A stretch of 13,592 nt of DNA. It comes from Parcubacteria group bacterium (GTDB lineage: Bacteria; Patescibacteriota; Minisyncoccia; Phycocordibacterales; GCA-002724975). Positions 1 through 8,188 of the stretch are shown piece by piece (position 1 is the first letter of the stretch; each line of letters begins with the position of its first letter). The position numbers and the translations under genes were made by a program. Location: contig PBQF01000030.1 in NCBI GenBank assembly GCA_002724975.1, positions 1 to 13,592 on the forward strand. The letters run 5' to 3'. The notes under the pieces are model-generated. The model worked only from the letters and a program-made list of their open reading frames with translations, was not told where the DNA came from and ran no database searches.

Positions 1-462
1 AAGACCTTCCTCTATGTAATGTATTGTAACTCCTATCTTATCAGGTTCATTATTATACAGCGCCCAGAATTCTGAATCAGACCCCCTATAGAAAGGAAGT
101 AGTCCGGAATGTAAATTAATAGCACCTTTAGATGCAGTACAAAAAACTTCTCTCTGTAATTTCCTCGTACCTACCACAACTATAAGGTCAAGATTAATTG
201 TTTTTAATAATTCTACATTTTCTTTCGTATTAATATTAGTTACTGCCTTAACTAGAATACCATTCTTATTCCTGGCCATACTTTCATAACTAAAATATTT
301 GAGCCTTCTTAACAGGAAAAAAAGTAGTAGCTTCATCCTTGTCTTAAATCCTTTACGTTTCTTCTCATAGACTATTGCTTTTATATTTCTACCGGCATTA
401 ATGAGCGCCTGAGTCACTATTCTTCCATCTATAATATCACTGGTTAATATTACTAATCTCAT
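1..462 (-). CDS. Formyltransferase-fold enzyme, N-terminal part (cut by window edge)
   Basis: The first 154 codons of a gene that runs off the left edge. The frame opens MRLVILTSDI and contains INLHSGLLPFYRG at residues 115-127. This is the formyl-transferase signature (N-x-H-x-x-LLP-x-YRG), with catalytic Asn116 and His118. The usual catalytic Asp lies just beyond the edge, after IEEGL. The family (methionyl-tRNA formyltransferase, GART, ArnA-type sugar formyltransferases) moves a formyl group from N10-formyl-tetrahydrofolate to an amine. Residues 40-60 are unusually basic and hydrophobic (KLLLFFLLRRLKYF) and resemble an inserted amphipathic helix, which argues against a housekeeping Fmt. 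Beside a glycosyltransferase, N-formylation of an amino sugar is the likely role, but this is inference. The ATG shares a 4-bp ATGA with the stop of the upstream glycosyltransferase, so translation is probably coupled. I see no strong Shine-Dalgarno sequence. Confidence 0.85.
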   Translation of the reverse strand, partial: MRLVILTSDIIDGRIVTQALINAGRNIKAIVYEKKRKGFKTRMKLLLFFLLRRLKYFSYESMARNKNGILVKAVTNINTKENVELLKTINLDLIVVVGTRKLQREVFCTASKGAINLHSGLLPFYRGSDSEFWALYNNEPDKIGVTIHYIEEGL

Positions 463-1370
463 CTAATAATATCGCTATCATTTAACACTCTCAATCGTAA
501 TTGCGGGATGCATTGGTACCGTCTGGAGAGTGCTGCTGGAAGTCTTAATAAAGCAAGCCAGAAACCTTGAGCCAGTTCAACTTTATCAAATATAATGGAA
601 TGAATAATCCTAAACGGAAGGAGGAACAAATGTACTGCAATTAATCTCTTATCATGTATATTCTTCCAGAAAAACAAGAACACGTTTCTATGGGCTATTA
701 CCATCTTCTTACGCTTACCATATTCCCTGTTAAACGTAGTTGATTCCTGATGCCAAATTACACTTTTAGGTTCATACACTCCCTTCTTGCCTGAAACAAG
801 CGCTCTATAACATAGGTCCACTTCTTCACATATACCCGGCAAATAGAGTGAATCGAAGCCGCCGAGACTCAAAAAACCCTCTCTATTAAATGCACCTGTT
901 GCTATGCTGTGTGTCTCACCTTGTACTGTCGCATTAGTTTCGTCAACAATATTCTTTAATATGCCATATTTAACCTTTAAATATGACCTTCCGCCATTGT
1001 ATGTACCGTCAAAATTCAAGAGTCTAGGCGCAACGAAGAAAACATTTTCATCTTTAAAATGCTCAACAAGATAGTCTACAAAATCTTTTTCAACTTTTAT
1101 ATCATTATTTAACAAGATCACAACATCACTATCAATGACCTTCAACACCTCATTATAAGAACATAACACGTCATTCTTCTTGCTGAGATATAGCTTAACT
1201 GCAGGGAAATTATTTCTTACATATTCTACACTTCCATCAGTACTCACATTATCAACAACGTAGACTTTACATTTATGAATGGACTTCTCCGCCGCTTTGC
1301 ATACGGACGTTAAAAAGGCACTGAGAAGATCTTTCCCGTTATAATTCAATACAAGTATATCTACTTTCAT
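459..1370 (-). CDS. Family 2 glycosyltransferase (GT-A fold, rhamnosyltransferase-like)
   Basis: 303 aa. The family transfers a sugar from a nucleotide-sugar to a growing glycan on the cytoplasmic face of the membrane. Visible GT2 landmarks in order: DILVLNYNG (4-12) as the first strand; VVDNVSTDGS (38-47), the nucleotide-binding Asp motif; LLNNDIKV (86-93), the metal-binding DXD equivalent; GGFDSLYLPGICEEVDLCYR (170-189), carrying the catalytic-base ED region; and HQES at 207-210. The C-terminal 60 residues are basic and hydrophobic and may sit on the membrane; there is no clear transmembrane bundle. The ATG at 1370 follows AAGG a few bases upstream. The gene lies 22 bp after the VTC-domain gene, and its stop overlaps the start of the formyltransferase, so all three are likely one transcript. 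The acceptor and donor sugars cannot be read from the sequence. Confidence 0.93.
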   Translation of the reverse strand: MKVDILVLNYNGKDLLSAFLTSVCKAAEKSIHKCKVYVVDNVSTDGSVEYVRNNFPAVKLYLSKKNDVLCSYNEVLKVIDSDVVILLNNDIKVEKDFVDYLVEHFKDENVFFVAPRLLNFDGTYNGGRSYLKVKYGILKNIVDETNATVQGETHSIATGAFNREGFLSLGGFDSLYLPGICEEVDLCYRALVSGKKGVYEPKSVIWHQESTTFNREYGKRKKMVIAHRNVFLFFWKNIHDKRLIAVHLFLLPFRIIHSIIFDKVELAQGFWLALLRLPAALSRRYQCIPQLRLRVLNDSDIIR

Positions 1371-1392
1371 CCAGCCTTGTAAATTCCCGGTT

Positions 1393-2133
1393 TTATGTCA
1401 TAATCCTTCTCTGAAGCCTCTTCTGATATAGATGCTCAATAGCCAGGGCATATTTTGATACCCTCCTCTGTGTCAGATTATGATGTTTTATGTAATTCAT
1501 CAACCACAACGGCATTTTATCATTGAATTTTACTTCAAGGACAACCAGCCTGCTTGGAAGGCAATACTCTGCATTAGAGAAATCCACATTCAACATACCC
1601 GTATCCATGCATTTAATAGAGTGATCAAAAGTAATCCTGAAGTTATGGTAATGCTTCAACATCAAAGGCAGCCGTTTATATTGTATTGCAGCCACGGGTT
1701 TTATATGCCAGCGCTTATGATAATATATAAACTTTTTTACCACATAATGATCGGCAAAATCGCTCAGGCTCTCCACATCGATATTGTCAGATATCAGTCG
1801 CGAACAAATATCATGAGGCAAGAAACAACGATCTTTTATAATGGTAAAGTTATCCTTTGCCTTAATCTCAAGAAATAAACCGTTCGGATCATCATCTTTA
1901 CTTTTTTTATATGACCGAATCCTGAACTTTACCCTTTTTTCTAACCCTTCAATCTTCTCTCTATAAAACCTGAAATTATGCGTATCATAATAGATTGAAA
2001 AAACATTATACCCATGTTCCGGGCTGTTTTTGTCCAACTCAGCAAAACGCATTAGGGTATCGACAATCTCCTGTTTTTGCTGAAAGGATATCAGATATTT
2101 AATCTCAAAACGGTCTTTGCGTGCCAACCTCAT
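1393..2133 (-). CDS. VTC-domain protein (polyphosphate polymerase-like, CYTH/TTM superfamily)
   Basis: 246 aa, a single cytoplasmic domain. In yeast Vtc4 this fold makes polyphosphate from ATP inside a basic tunnel. Conserved tunnel segments are all visible: RFEIKYLIS near the N-terminus; FSIYYDT (about 46-52); the basic strand RVKFRIRSYKK (about 68-78); LEIKAK (about 88-93) with the metal-binding Glu; AAIQYKR; RITFDHSIK; LEVKF; and the terminal SKYALAIE. Reading could begin at a TTG 13 codons upstream (2172). I prefer the ATG at 2133, because it places the VTC motif near the N-terminus as in the family and has GGGGAAG about 10 bases upstream. The start lies 29 bp inside the end of the CotH gene, so the two are probably co-translated. 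No membrane segment or SPX domain is present; the DUF4956 protein two genes upstream may supply the membrane part. The family call is firm; polymer synthesis here is inferred. Confidence 0.9.
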   Translation of the reverse strand: MRLARKDRFEIKYLISFQQKQEIVDTLMRFAELDKNSPEHGYNVFSIYYDTHNFRFYREKIEGLEKRVKFRIRSYKKSKDDDPNGLFLEIKAKDNFTIIKDRCFLPHDICSRLISDNIDVESLSDFADHYVVKKFIYYHKRWHIKPVAAIQYKRLPLMLKHYHNFRITFDHSIKCMDTGMLNVDFSNAEYCLPSRLVVLEVKFNDKMPLWLMNYIKHHNLTQRRVSKYALAIEHLYQKRLQRRIMT

Positions 2134-4921
2134 CTTCTTTAAACTTCCCCAGCCTTTCAACTGTTTTTGCAATCTGCATGTTCAGTCTATCCACATGAAC
2201 AATCCTTTCTTCCCCGACAATGTCAGCTTTGCAGTCAGATTCGAATACATTCAGACTGCTATCATTATCAAGTACAATACCGGTTTTATTGTCAACCGTT
2301 ATCTTTGAGTTTATAAGATAGCCATAGCCTGCAGAACCGTATTCCCATTTTTTAAGATACGCATGATAAGCCGTATCATTTTCCCTGAAATCACACCCGT
2401 ATATAATAGGTGTTGATTCATCTTTACTCTCTATAGCTATTTTGCAACCAGTAAATTTGCAATTGGAGATAACGGGACTGGCTTTCTCCCCTATAGATAT
2501 ACCTTTATCACTGGCGCCAGTGAAGGAACAATTTGACACAAACACATCCGAAGTCATCAAATCCAGTAAATCATTACCGGAATTTTCAAAAATACAAGAT
2601 TGAATCGTTCCTTCTGCATAATCAAGGTCAATAGAATCGGCGTTAGTGTTATAGAAACTTGAATTTCTTATCGTGATATTTGAATGCACCACATGTAAAC
2701 AATCATCCGAGATAGTATTTTCTGAAAATTCACAATTCTCAATAACTGCCGACGGGCACCAATGAATAGAAACCATACCAGAATAGTTTATGTTAAAGGC
2801 ACTATCCAGAGTACCGCCTGTGAAATTTGTATATTTAAGAACACTGCCAGATGTATCTTTTCCCTGTAATACAAAAGCTCCCCATCCATGATCAGGATCA
2901 GACCTCCTTAAATTTATTGGCTTGTCCTTTTTACCAGAAAGGATTGCCTTTCCCTTGCAAAAGATAGAAACCCCTGGAAACATCATAATGTCAGTTCCCT
3001 CTGCAACCATTAGTGTATCCTCAGGGCCAATAAACATATCCTCTCTTACATACACTTCTCCGGGCCCCAAGTGTATAGTCTGCGGCGCCTTTTTGTCCAG
3101 ATCCCATGGATGCACAATTTCCATATTATGAACTACGGGCAGATCCTGGTTTACGATATGCATCTTGGGAATTATAGAAGTGCCTGTAACCGTATTGTTG
3201 AAGCTATTCCTAAGAAAAGCAAGTAATGCCTTTTGATCTAGACCACTAAATGTAACAACATAATCACACGATCCCGCATCCAACGCATATTCAGGATATC
3301 GTAACCCGAAGAAATGTGTAAAAGAGGGTTCCGGATCTATAATTCTCACCCCCGGAGAGAATAGAATGGCTGTGTCTTTTTCTATATTAATATCTTTGCT
3401 TCTATGTGCACTGCTGACATGAAGGCCTATATTAGATTTCCTTAATTCTTTGGTTTGAAGTCCAGCGACTGAATTACCCCACACCCTTATAAGGCATTTA
3501 ATACCTGCTTCTTTATTGTCACCACTATCCTGTGCTGAAGACACAAATATTTCAACATTACATTTTTCCAACTCCGATTTAATAAAGTCTTCGCGCTTTT
3601 TTATCCACCTTTTCACAACCCGAATCTCATCTTTAAAGAGAAGATAAGGAAATGGTAATCTGTGAATTCCCGCTGGTGTAAATCTTATATAACCCCTGTA
3701 TGAATCTGCATGGACAGCACCGTCGATTTGCATGACATTATCATCTATAAATTTAGTCTGCTCTTCATAAGAGCCAAAACTATTAATAGCTTCCCAAAGA
3801 TATAGATTCCGTCTATGTATAAATGTTGGATCTCTCAAGGCAAGATCTAGTATTGGTGTAAGTCTTTCATTAAGTGATATTCTGTATTCAGGCACAAGAC
3901 CCAATTCAAGAGTTTTTCGAAACCGGAATGGGCTGTAAGGTGTAATCCCTCCATGACCATTGATATCATCTGCAATCGGTTCTAAAAATCCCCGTGAGGG
4001 ATCAAAATAGTAGATATGGTTATGTATGGAATCCGAATGAATCCCCTGAAACAGATTCATTGCCGCCTGCCATCTCGCCAACTTGTCCTTATCCATGATT
4101 TGCCACAAATCCTGAACAGACTCATGTGAAATCTTTAAATTAATAGCAGCTATAAGCTTTTCCATAGGCCTAAAGTTATCACCCTCTTGCTCCTTGACGT
4201 GCATAAGATTCCAGGAGGTTGCTTCTTTCCAACAACTTAATTTGTCGGTTTTCTTTCCCCTGAATTTATATATAATTCCCGGCATTCTTTCATGTTCAAT
4301 CAAGAATATGTCTAGAGGACGAAGTGTCATATGATACAGGCCATAATATTTGTTGTTTACAAAAAACTTTACAAAAGAGGTATTGGATGCCATCACACCA
4401 AACTTATGCATAAAACAATCCTCCATCAGGTTACGCATCATAAGTTTGTCCTCTGGATTTACCAGTTCGATATATCGCCGCCCTTCGTAGAGTCTGTTTT
4501 TGGGAACTTTTATCCTGACAGAAGGTTTGTGAATATCCCAATGCCATTTATTAGCACCGCGCAACCTGTACTTTACCCTTCTGTACTGACCATCAGGATA
4601 TTTCAAGTATGCGTTGTAATAATCCCTTGTAGAGACAGGTACGTTGGAAAGGAGTTTATTAAGACTGTTCCGGTCAATAAAGAGCCGAATTTCAGCGACA
4701 TCTTCTGATCCCCTTAACTCGGAAGACTCCAACCCGGAAACAAAGGAGGAAAAAGCCGTGTATGTTGAGAAGAAAAGTGTGCCAAGTTCTCTCTTAAGTG
4801 AAAATTTGACATGGGCGTCTGTATAAGTAACCTTAAAGAATATCAAATATGATGATAAGAATATAAAACCAAAAAGAATAAAAGGCATAGAAATGAGAAA
4901 GAGTTTTTCCCACAACTTCAT
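2105..4921 (-). CDS. Membrane-anchored CotH-kinase-domain protein with C-terminal beta-helix
   Basis: 938 aa from the ATG at 4921. In order: a signal anchor (about 5-30, hydrophobic after MKLWEK); a CotH-type protein-kinase-like domain (about 75-460) with VKYRLRGANKWHWDIHKPS (116-134), MMRNLMEDCF (161-170), FFVNNKYYGLYHM (186-198), the HSDSIHN helix (295-301) and EPIADDINGHGG (314-325), where an Asp pair stands in for the usual D-x-D metal site; a linker; and a right-handed parallel beta-helix (about 600-900) with repeated units such as VIENCEFSENTISDDCLHVV and PVISNCKFTGCKIAIESKD. CotH kinases phosphorylate spore-coat proteins in Bacillus; many Gram-negative homologues have unknown substrates. 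Beta-helices of this type bind or cleave polysaccharides, so this one could dock on a glycan. A GTG start at 4960, preceded by GGGAG, would add 13 residues (LGIKFNDRSYRR region) and is a real alternative; the ATG has AGGAGTTATAGGAGA in front. The predicted anchor would put the kinase-like domain outside the cytoplasm. Confidence 0.88.
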   Translation of the reverse strand: MKLWEKLFLISMPFILFGFIFLSSYLIFFKVTYTDAHVKFSLKRELGTLFFSTYTAFSSFVSGLESSELRGSEDVAEIRLFIDRNSLNKLLSNVPVSTRDYYNAYLKYPDGQYRRVKYRLRGANKWHWDIHKPSVRIKVPKNRLYEGRRYIELVNPEDKLMMRNLMEDCFMHKFGVMASNTSFVKFFVNNKYYGLYHMTLRPLDIFLIEHERMPGIIYKFRGKKTDKLSCWKEATSWNLMHVKEQEGDNFRPMEKLIAAINLKISHESVQDLWQIMDKDKLARWQAAMNLFQGIHSDSIHNHIYYFDPSRGFLEPIADDINGHGGITPYSPFRFRKTLELGLVPEYRISLNERLTPILDLALRDPTFIHRRNLYLWEAINSFGSYEEQTKFIDDNVMQIDGAVHADSYRGYIRFTPAGIHRLPFPYLLFKDEIRVVKRWIKKREDFIKSELEKCNVEIFVSSAQDSGDNKEAGIKCLIRVWGNSVAGLQTKELRKSNIGLHVSSAHRSKDINIEKDTAILFSPGVRIIDPEPSFTHFFGLRYPEYALDAGSCDYVVTFSGLDQKALLAFLRNSFNNTVTGTSIIPKMHIVNQDLPVVHNMEIVHPWDLDKKAPQTIHLGPGEVYVREDMFIGPEDTLMVAEGTDIMMFPGVSIFCKGKAILSGKKDKPINLRRSDPDHGWGAFVLQGKDTSGSVLKYTNFTGGTLDSAFNINYSGMVSIHWCPSAVIENCEFSENTISDDCLHVVHSNITIRNSSFYNTNADSIDLDYAEGTIQSCIFENSGNDLLDLMTSDVFVSNCSFTGASDKGISIGEKASPVISNCKFTGCKIAIESKDESTPIIYGCDFRENDTAYHAYLKKWEYGSAGYGYLINSKITVDNKTGIVLDNDSSLNVFESDCKADIVGEERIVHVDRLNMQIAKTVERLGKFKEDEVGTQRPF

Positions 4922-4995
4922 TCTCCTATAACTCCTATCGTTAAATTTTATTCCCAACACAACACATCTCCCTGCAGTGTACGTCTACACATTTT

Positions 4996-5691
4996 TTATA
5001 AATCTACGCTGTCCTGACCAAGAATTACGCTAACCTTGGTTTCCTTATCTATTTTAGATATCTCGCCTATTATATATTCAGGTTCTAACTTTCTCTTCGG
5101 TTCTATAACATAAAGGAGTTCTTTCATTTGGTCTTTACCCAATGCATCAATTGAAACGATGGCAAAACTATTTACTGTTTTCTTTAGTACCTTGTGTATA
5201 GTTGCTTCGTGATCTATACTTGAAGGAATCTGGATTCTTAACATAATCTCTTTGGCCTCCCGTGCCCCAAAATCCATATGATGCATGGCCAATACTATGC
5301 CGGAAAGTAATACCGTGGCTACGGCAGCCACCAGAAAAAAGTGTGTCCCGCAGGCCATACCAACAGCCATAGCCATAAATATATAACCAACATCTCTGGA
5401 CTCCTTAACAGGATTTCTAAACCTGATTATGGAAAGGGCACCTACTAGGCTGAACGCACGTGCGATATTGGAACCTATTATTATCATAATAAGAGACACT
5501 GTAACGCCCATGATAACCACCGTTTGTACGAAAGACTGTGAATAGGAAACACCTCTATGAGTTATTGAATAAACCTTCGACATAAGCAGGCACAACAAAA
5601 ATGACAGCAATAGAGAAACAATGACATTCGTAATGGTTACACCGCTGGTCATAGAAATATCACGTGAGAATTCTTTTATTAACACATCCAT
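4996..5691 (-). CDS. DUF4956 family membrane protein
   Basis: 231 aa. It has three or four membrane segments (about 19-37, 55-73, 103-113 and 117-136), then a soluble C-terminal domain (about 140-231) whose strand-helix pattern (IMLRIQIPSS, FAIVSIDALG, KVSVILGQ) looks ferredoxin/ACT-like. The hallmark SLVGALSIIRFRNPVKESRD at 81-100, a loop with the conserved IRFRxPxK core, identifies the DUF4956 family. Its biochemical function is not established. Members are commonly found beside VTC-domain and CotH genes, as here, which suggests the three act together; a role as a membrane partner of the polymerase is my inference. The start is secure: AAGGAGAAG lies 3-4 bases before the ATG. The gene follows the UPF0104 gene by 24 bp and precedes the CotH start by 35-74 bp, depending on which CotH start is used. 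Confidence 0.9.
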   Translation of the reverse strand: MDVLIKEFSRDISMTSGVTITNVIVSLLLSFLLCLLMSKVYSITHRGVSYSQSFVQTVVIMGVTVSLIMIIIGSNIARAFSLVGALSIIRFRNPVKESRDVGYIFMAMAVGMACGTHFFLVAAVATVLLSGIVLAMHHMDFGAREAKEIMLRIQIPSSIDHEATIHKVLKKTVNSFAIVSIDALGKDQMKELLYVIEPKRKLEPEYIIGEISKIDKETKVSVILGQDSVDL

Positions 5692-5715
5692 TTTCTTCTC
5701 CTTTTTGTATTACCG

Positions 5716-6636
5716 TTAGTTACGTTTTAAGAAATAAACACAAGAAATTGCCCCTAAGCTAAACACAAGAATCATAGAAACCGCCCTGTCCAGACCTGTC
5801 ACAACCACCGCCTGTAACATATCTCCCTCTATCAAGCGGTAGCCTGCGCCAACAGCAAATTCTCTTATGCCAAGAGAGGCTGGAGTAAGGGCTACAAATG
5901 TGGAAAGTACTCCCAATATTGAAATCAACATACAACTTAAAAAAGATACATCCTCATAAAAGATATGAAACCCGTATTTAAGCCGGAACGCATATACCAC
6001 AAAATTTAGAAATATAAGGAAGGATAGCCCATAAACGACAGTCCTGTTCTTGCTCAAAATCTTCCAGGAATTCCATATTTCGTACAACTTCTTTAAGAAA
6101 TAATTTTCACTTCTTCCAACTCTGTTGTGAAAAGCAGACAACTTAATAAAACTAAAGACTACTGCCGTAATAACGCCAAAAACCAAAAAAAGATTAATAT
6201 TAGCGTTTCCCCGCATAATGTAAATAAGGATCAAAATACCTGCCCCTGTTATTCCTGCCACCATAAAATGCATCAATATCATAGCCCCCATACTGACTGC
6301 AAAATCGGTATACGAAAACCTATGAATCTTTTTTAAAAAATACCCTTTTGCAACCACACCGCCTTTTATGGAAATATAATTGAGAAACGTGTTCAAAGCT
6401 GAATACGCCAGTCCGTCTTGAAATGACACCCTCACACCATAAGCATGAAGCACTGCTAACAACATAACGGCGTTTATGGCAACAGTTATAAATTGAAGGA
6501 CAATGAATACACAGACCTGATTCGCCGAAATATCCATAATCCGCTTGAATGAGTCAATATTCTTATATACATAAACAGCAGTCAATCCTAGAATGATTAT
6601 TGTAGCCGCAATAAGAAATAAATTCTTCCATTTCAT
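5716..6636 (-). CDS. LPG-synthase-type transmembrane protein (UPF0104/AglD-like)
   Basis: 306 aa, integral membrane protein with about seven to eight hydrophobic segments (6-24, 41-63, 78-90, 113-140, 147-165, 198-216, 231-250, 275-301). Family marks are YISIKGGVVAKGYFLKK (87-103), matching the conserved early loop, and the FVALTPASLGIREFAVGAGY stretch (247-266), matching the P-x-x-LG-x-RE signature. The family includes the flippase half of MprF and AglD-like proteins associated with lipid-linked sugars. In this context it probably moves a lipid-linked intermediate or lipid across the inner membrane; the exact cargo is unknown. There is no aminoacyl-transferase domain, so it is not a complete MprF. 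The ATG at 6636 is followed by lysine-rich MKWKN; upstream GAGGAAGTAGG is somewhat distant (about 11 bases from its last G). Confidence 0.9.
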   Translation of the reverse strand: MKWKNLFLIAATIIILGLTAVYVYKNIDSFKRIMDISANQVCVFIVLQFITVAINAVMLLAVLHAYGVRVSFQDGLAYSALNTFLNYISIKGGVVAKGYFLKKIHRFSYTDFAVSMGAMILMHFMVAGITGAGILILIYIMRGNANINLFLVFGVITAVVFSFIKLSAFHNRVGRSENYFLKKLYEIWNSWKILSKNRTVVYGLSFLIFLNFVVYAFRLKYGFHIFYEDVSFLSCMLISILGVLSTFVALTPASLGIREFAVGAGYRLIEGDMLQAVVVTGLDRAVSMILVFSLGAISCVYFLKRN

Positions 6637-6691
6637 ATTTTCTGAAACCTACTTCCTCTATGTCAACAACACAAGATAAGAGTAGATCTCG

Positions 6692-8188
6692 TTATAGTTT
6701 TGTCGGAGAAATATTACGCTTTCTTAAAATACCAACTGCAAACTTAATGTAACGTAATTTCCCCTTACTTTTGATCATACATACAACATATCTTAAATTG
6801 ACAATAAAATTAAAGTATCTGATAAAATTTCTCAAATATTTCAGATTAAATTTTAATCTAATATTCCTGGGAACAGGTACGGTAGCCTGAATCCTTGCCA
6901 ACAGGTCATTTATAGGTATATTGTGGGCTGAAAGCTTACATTTAGATTCTATGAAATCTATATATGTATTATAGGAAGCATATGAAGACATCTTCGTGTA
7001 GTCATCGTAGGTAAGTTTATGCTTAAGGTATGAGTGCAATTCTGTACCTGGAAACGGACATGTGACATTAAATATGGAAATATCACTTTTTATCTCATCC
7101 GCCAAAGACAACGTTTTTTCCACATCCTCTTCTGTCTCTGTAGGTAGATTTATCATAAAATTTGAAAATACCCTTAGTCTGTACTTTCTGCATATCCTGA
7201 CTGCATTTCTTACCTGCTCTACCGTTATACCTTTTTGAAGAAGTTTTAGAAGCCTTTCCGATCCTGATTCTATACCGAAATCTACCTGGACACACCCTGC
7301 CCTCTTCAGACTCTTCACAAACTCTTCGGTTATTAAATGTACACGTGTCTCACATCCCCACACTATTGGTAGCCCTCTTCTCGCAATCGCATCACACAAG
7401 CCAATGGCTTGTGACTTCTTAACTCCAAAGGTGTCATCGAACAGATAAAATGCATCAATATCATATTCTTTGTAAAGATATTCGATCTCATCCACTACCT
7501 TTGACGGATTTCGGAAACGAATGGTCCTTCCAAAGACATTTTTACTTACACAAAATCTGCAGCCATAAGGACAGCCTCTGGTGGAAAAGATATAGAAACC
7601 CCTCAGTGGAATTCCACGGACAAGGTGCATGTTCGGTTGAAGATAAAAATTCATATCTATTTTATCAAATGCAGGCATAGGAAGATCATCAAGATTCTCA
7701 ATTGCCCCCCTTCTCATATTTACAACAGTTTTACCTTTGTCCTTAAAAGCAATACCTGAAATAGAATGAAGATCACTCTTGCCATTGCTACGTACAAGAT
7801 CATGGAACACCTCCTCTCCCTCACCAAGGACGACATAATCTATGTTTCTATCTGACAGCATCTCATTCGGAAACATAGTCGGATGTACTCCGCCAACTGT
7901 TATCTTTGCGCGAGGTAGTTTAGCTTTGATTATCTTTGCCATTCTAAACACACACTGCACATCTGTAGTCAAACAACTGATGCCTACATGATCCGGGTCA
8001 ACACTTACTGTTTCATGAACAAGCCGGTCAATAAGTATATCTTCGGGGATGTCTCCTTTCTGGTCTATCACATGATTATCTATATTGTGCTGAGAAAGAT
8101 ATGACGATATATGCATAAGTCCAAGTGGTGGCCTGAGGCTTAAACTCCTTGTAGGTGGATTTATCAAACAAGCTTTAACTTTTTCCAT
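6692..8188 (-). CDS. B12-binding-domain radical SAM protein
   Basis: 498 aa. The N-terminal half (about 15-135) is a cobalamin-binding-type Rossmann domain: PPLGLMHISSYL, the strand VGISCLTTD, KITVGGVHPTMFP (95-107) and DYVVLGEGEEVF (117-128). The radical SAM barrel follows with the [4Fe-4S] motif TRGCPYGCRFC (C206, C210, C213), then FYLFDDTFGV, VDFGIESGSERLLKLLQKG and FMINLPTETEEDVEKTL, all typical of class B enzymes. The last 100 residues are basic and have no recognised motif. Members methylate unactivated carbons or carry out ring and lipid rearrangements; the substrate cannot be told here. The N-terminal domain lacks the DxHxxG histidine motif, as is usual for this class. The start overlaps the preceding methyltransferase by 14 bp, with AAAGAGAT before the ATG, so the two are translationally coupled and may act on the same lipid or sugar. 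Confidence 0.93.
   Translation of the reverse strand: MEKVKACLINPPTRSLSLRPPLGLMHISSYLSQHNIDNHVIDQKGDIPEDILIDRLVHETVSVDPDHVGISCLTTDVQCVFRMAKIIKAKLPRAKITVGGVHPTMFPNEMLSDRNIDYVVLGEGEEVFHDLVRSNGKSDLHSISGIAFKDKGKTVVNMRRGAIENLDDLPMPAFDKIDMNFYLQPNMHLVRGIPLRGFYIFSTRGCPYGCRFCVSKNVFGRTIRFRNPSKVVDEIEYLYKEYDIDAFYLFDDTFGVKKSQAIGLCDAIARRGLPIVWGCETRVHLITEEFVKSLKRAGCVQVDFGIESGSERLLKLLQKGITVEQVRNAVRICRKYRLRVFSNFMINLPTETEEDVEKTLSLADEIKSDISIFNVTCPFPGTELHSYLKHKLTYDDYTKMSSYASYNTYIDFIESKCKLSAHNIPINDLLARIQATVPVPRNIRLKFNLKYLRNFIRYFNFIVNLRYVVCMIKSKGKLRYIKFAVGILRKRNISPTKL

Noticed and set aside
1480..1878. Plus-strand 132-codon frame inside the VTC gene
   Set aside because: It is antisense to conserved VTC motifs, with no ribosome site or recognisable domain.
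2134..2172. Extending the VTC gene to a TTG start at 2172
   Set aside because: The extra 13 residues precede the VTC motif, are not part of the domain, and overlap the CotH gene further; the ATG at 2133 has a better ribosome site.
4331..4708. Plus-strand 125-codon frame inside the CotH gene
   Set aside because: It lies wholly antisense to the conserved CotH domain; composition explains it.
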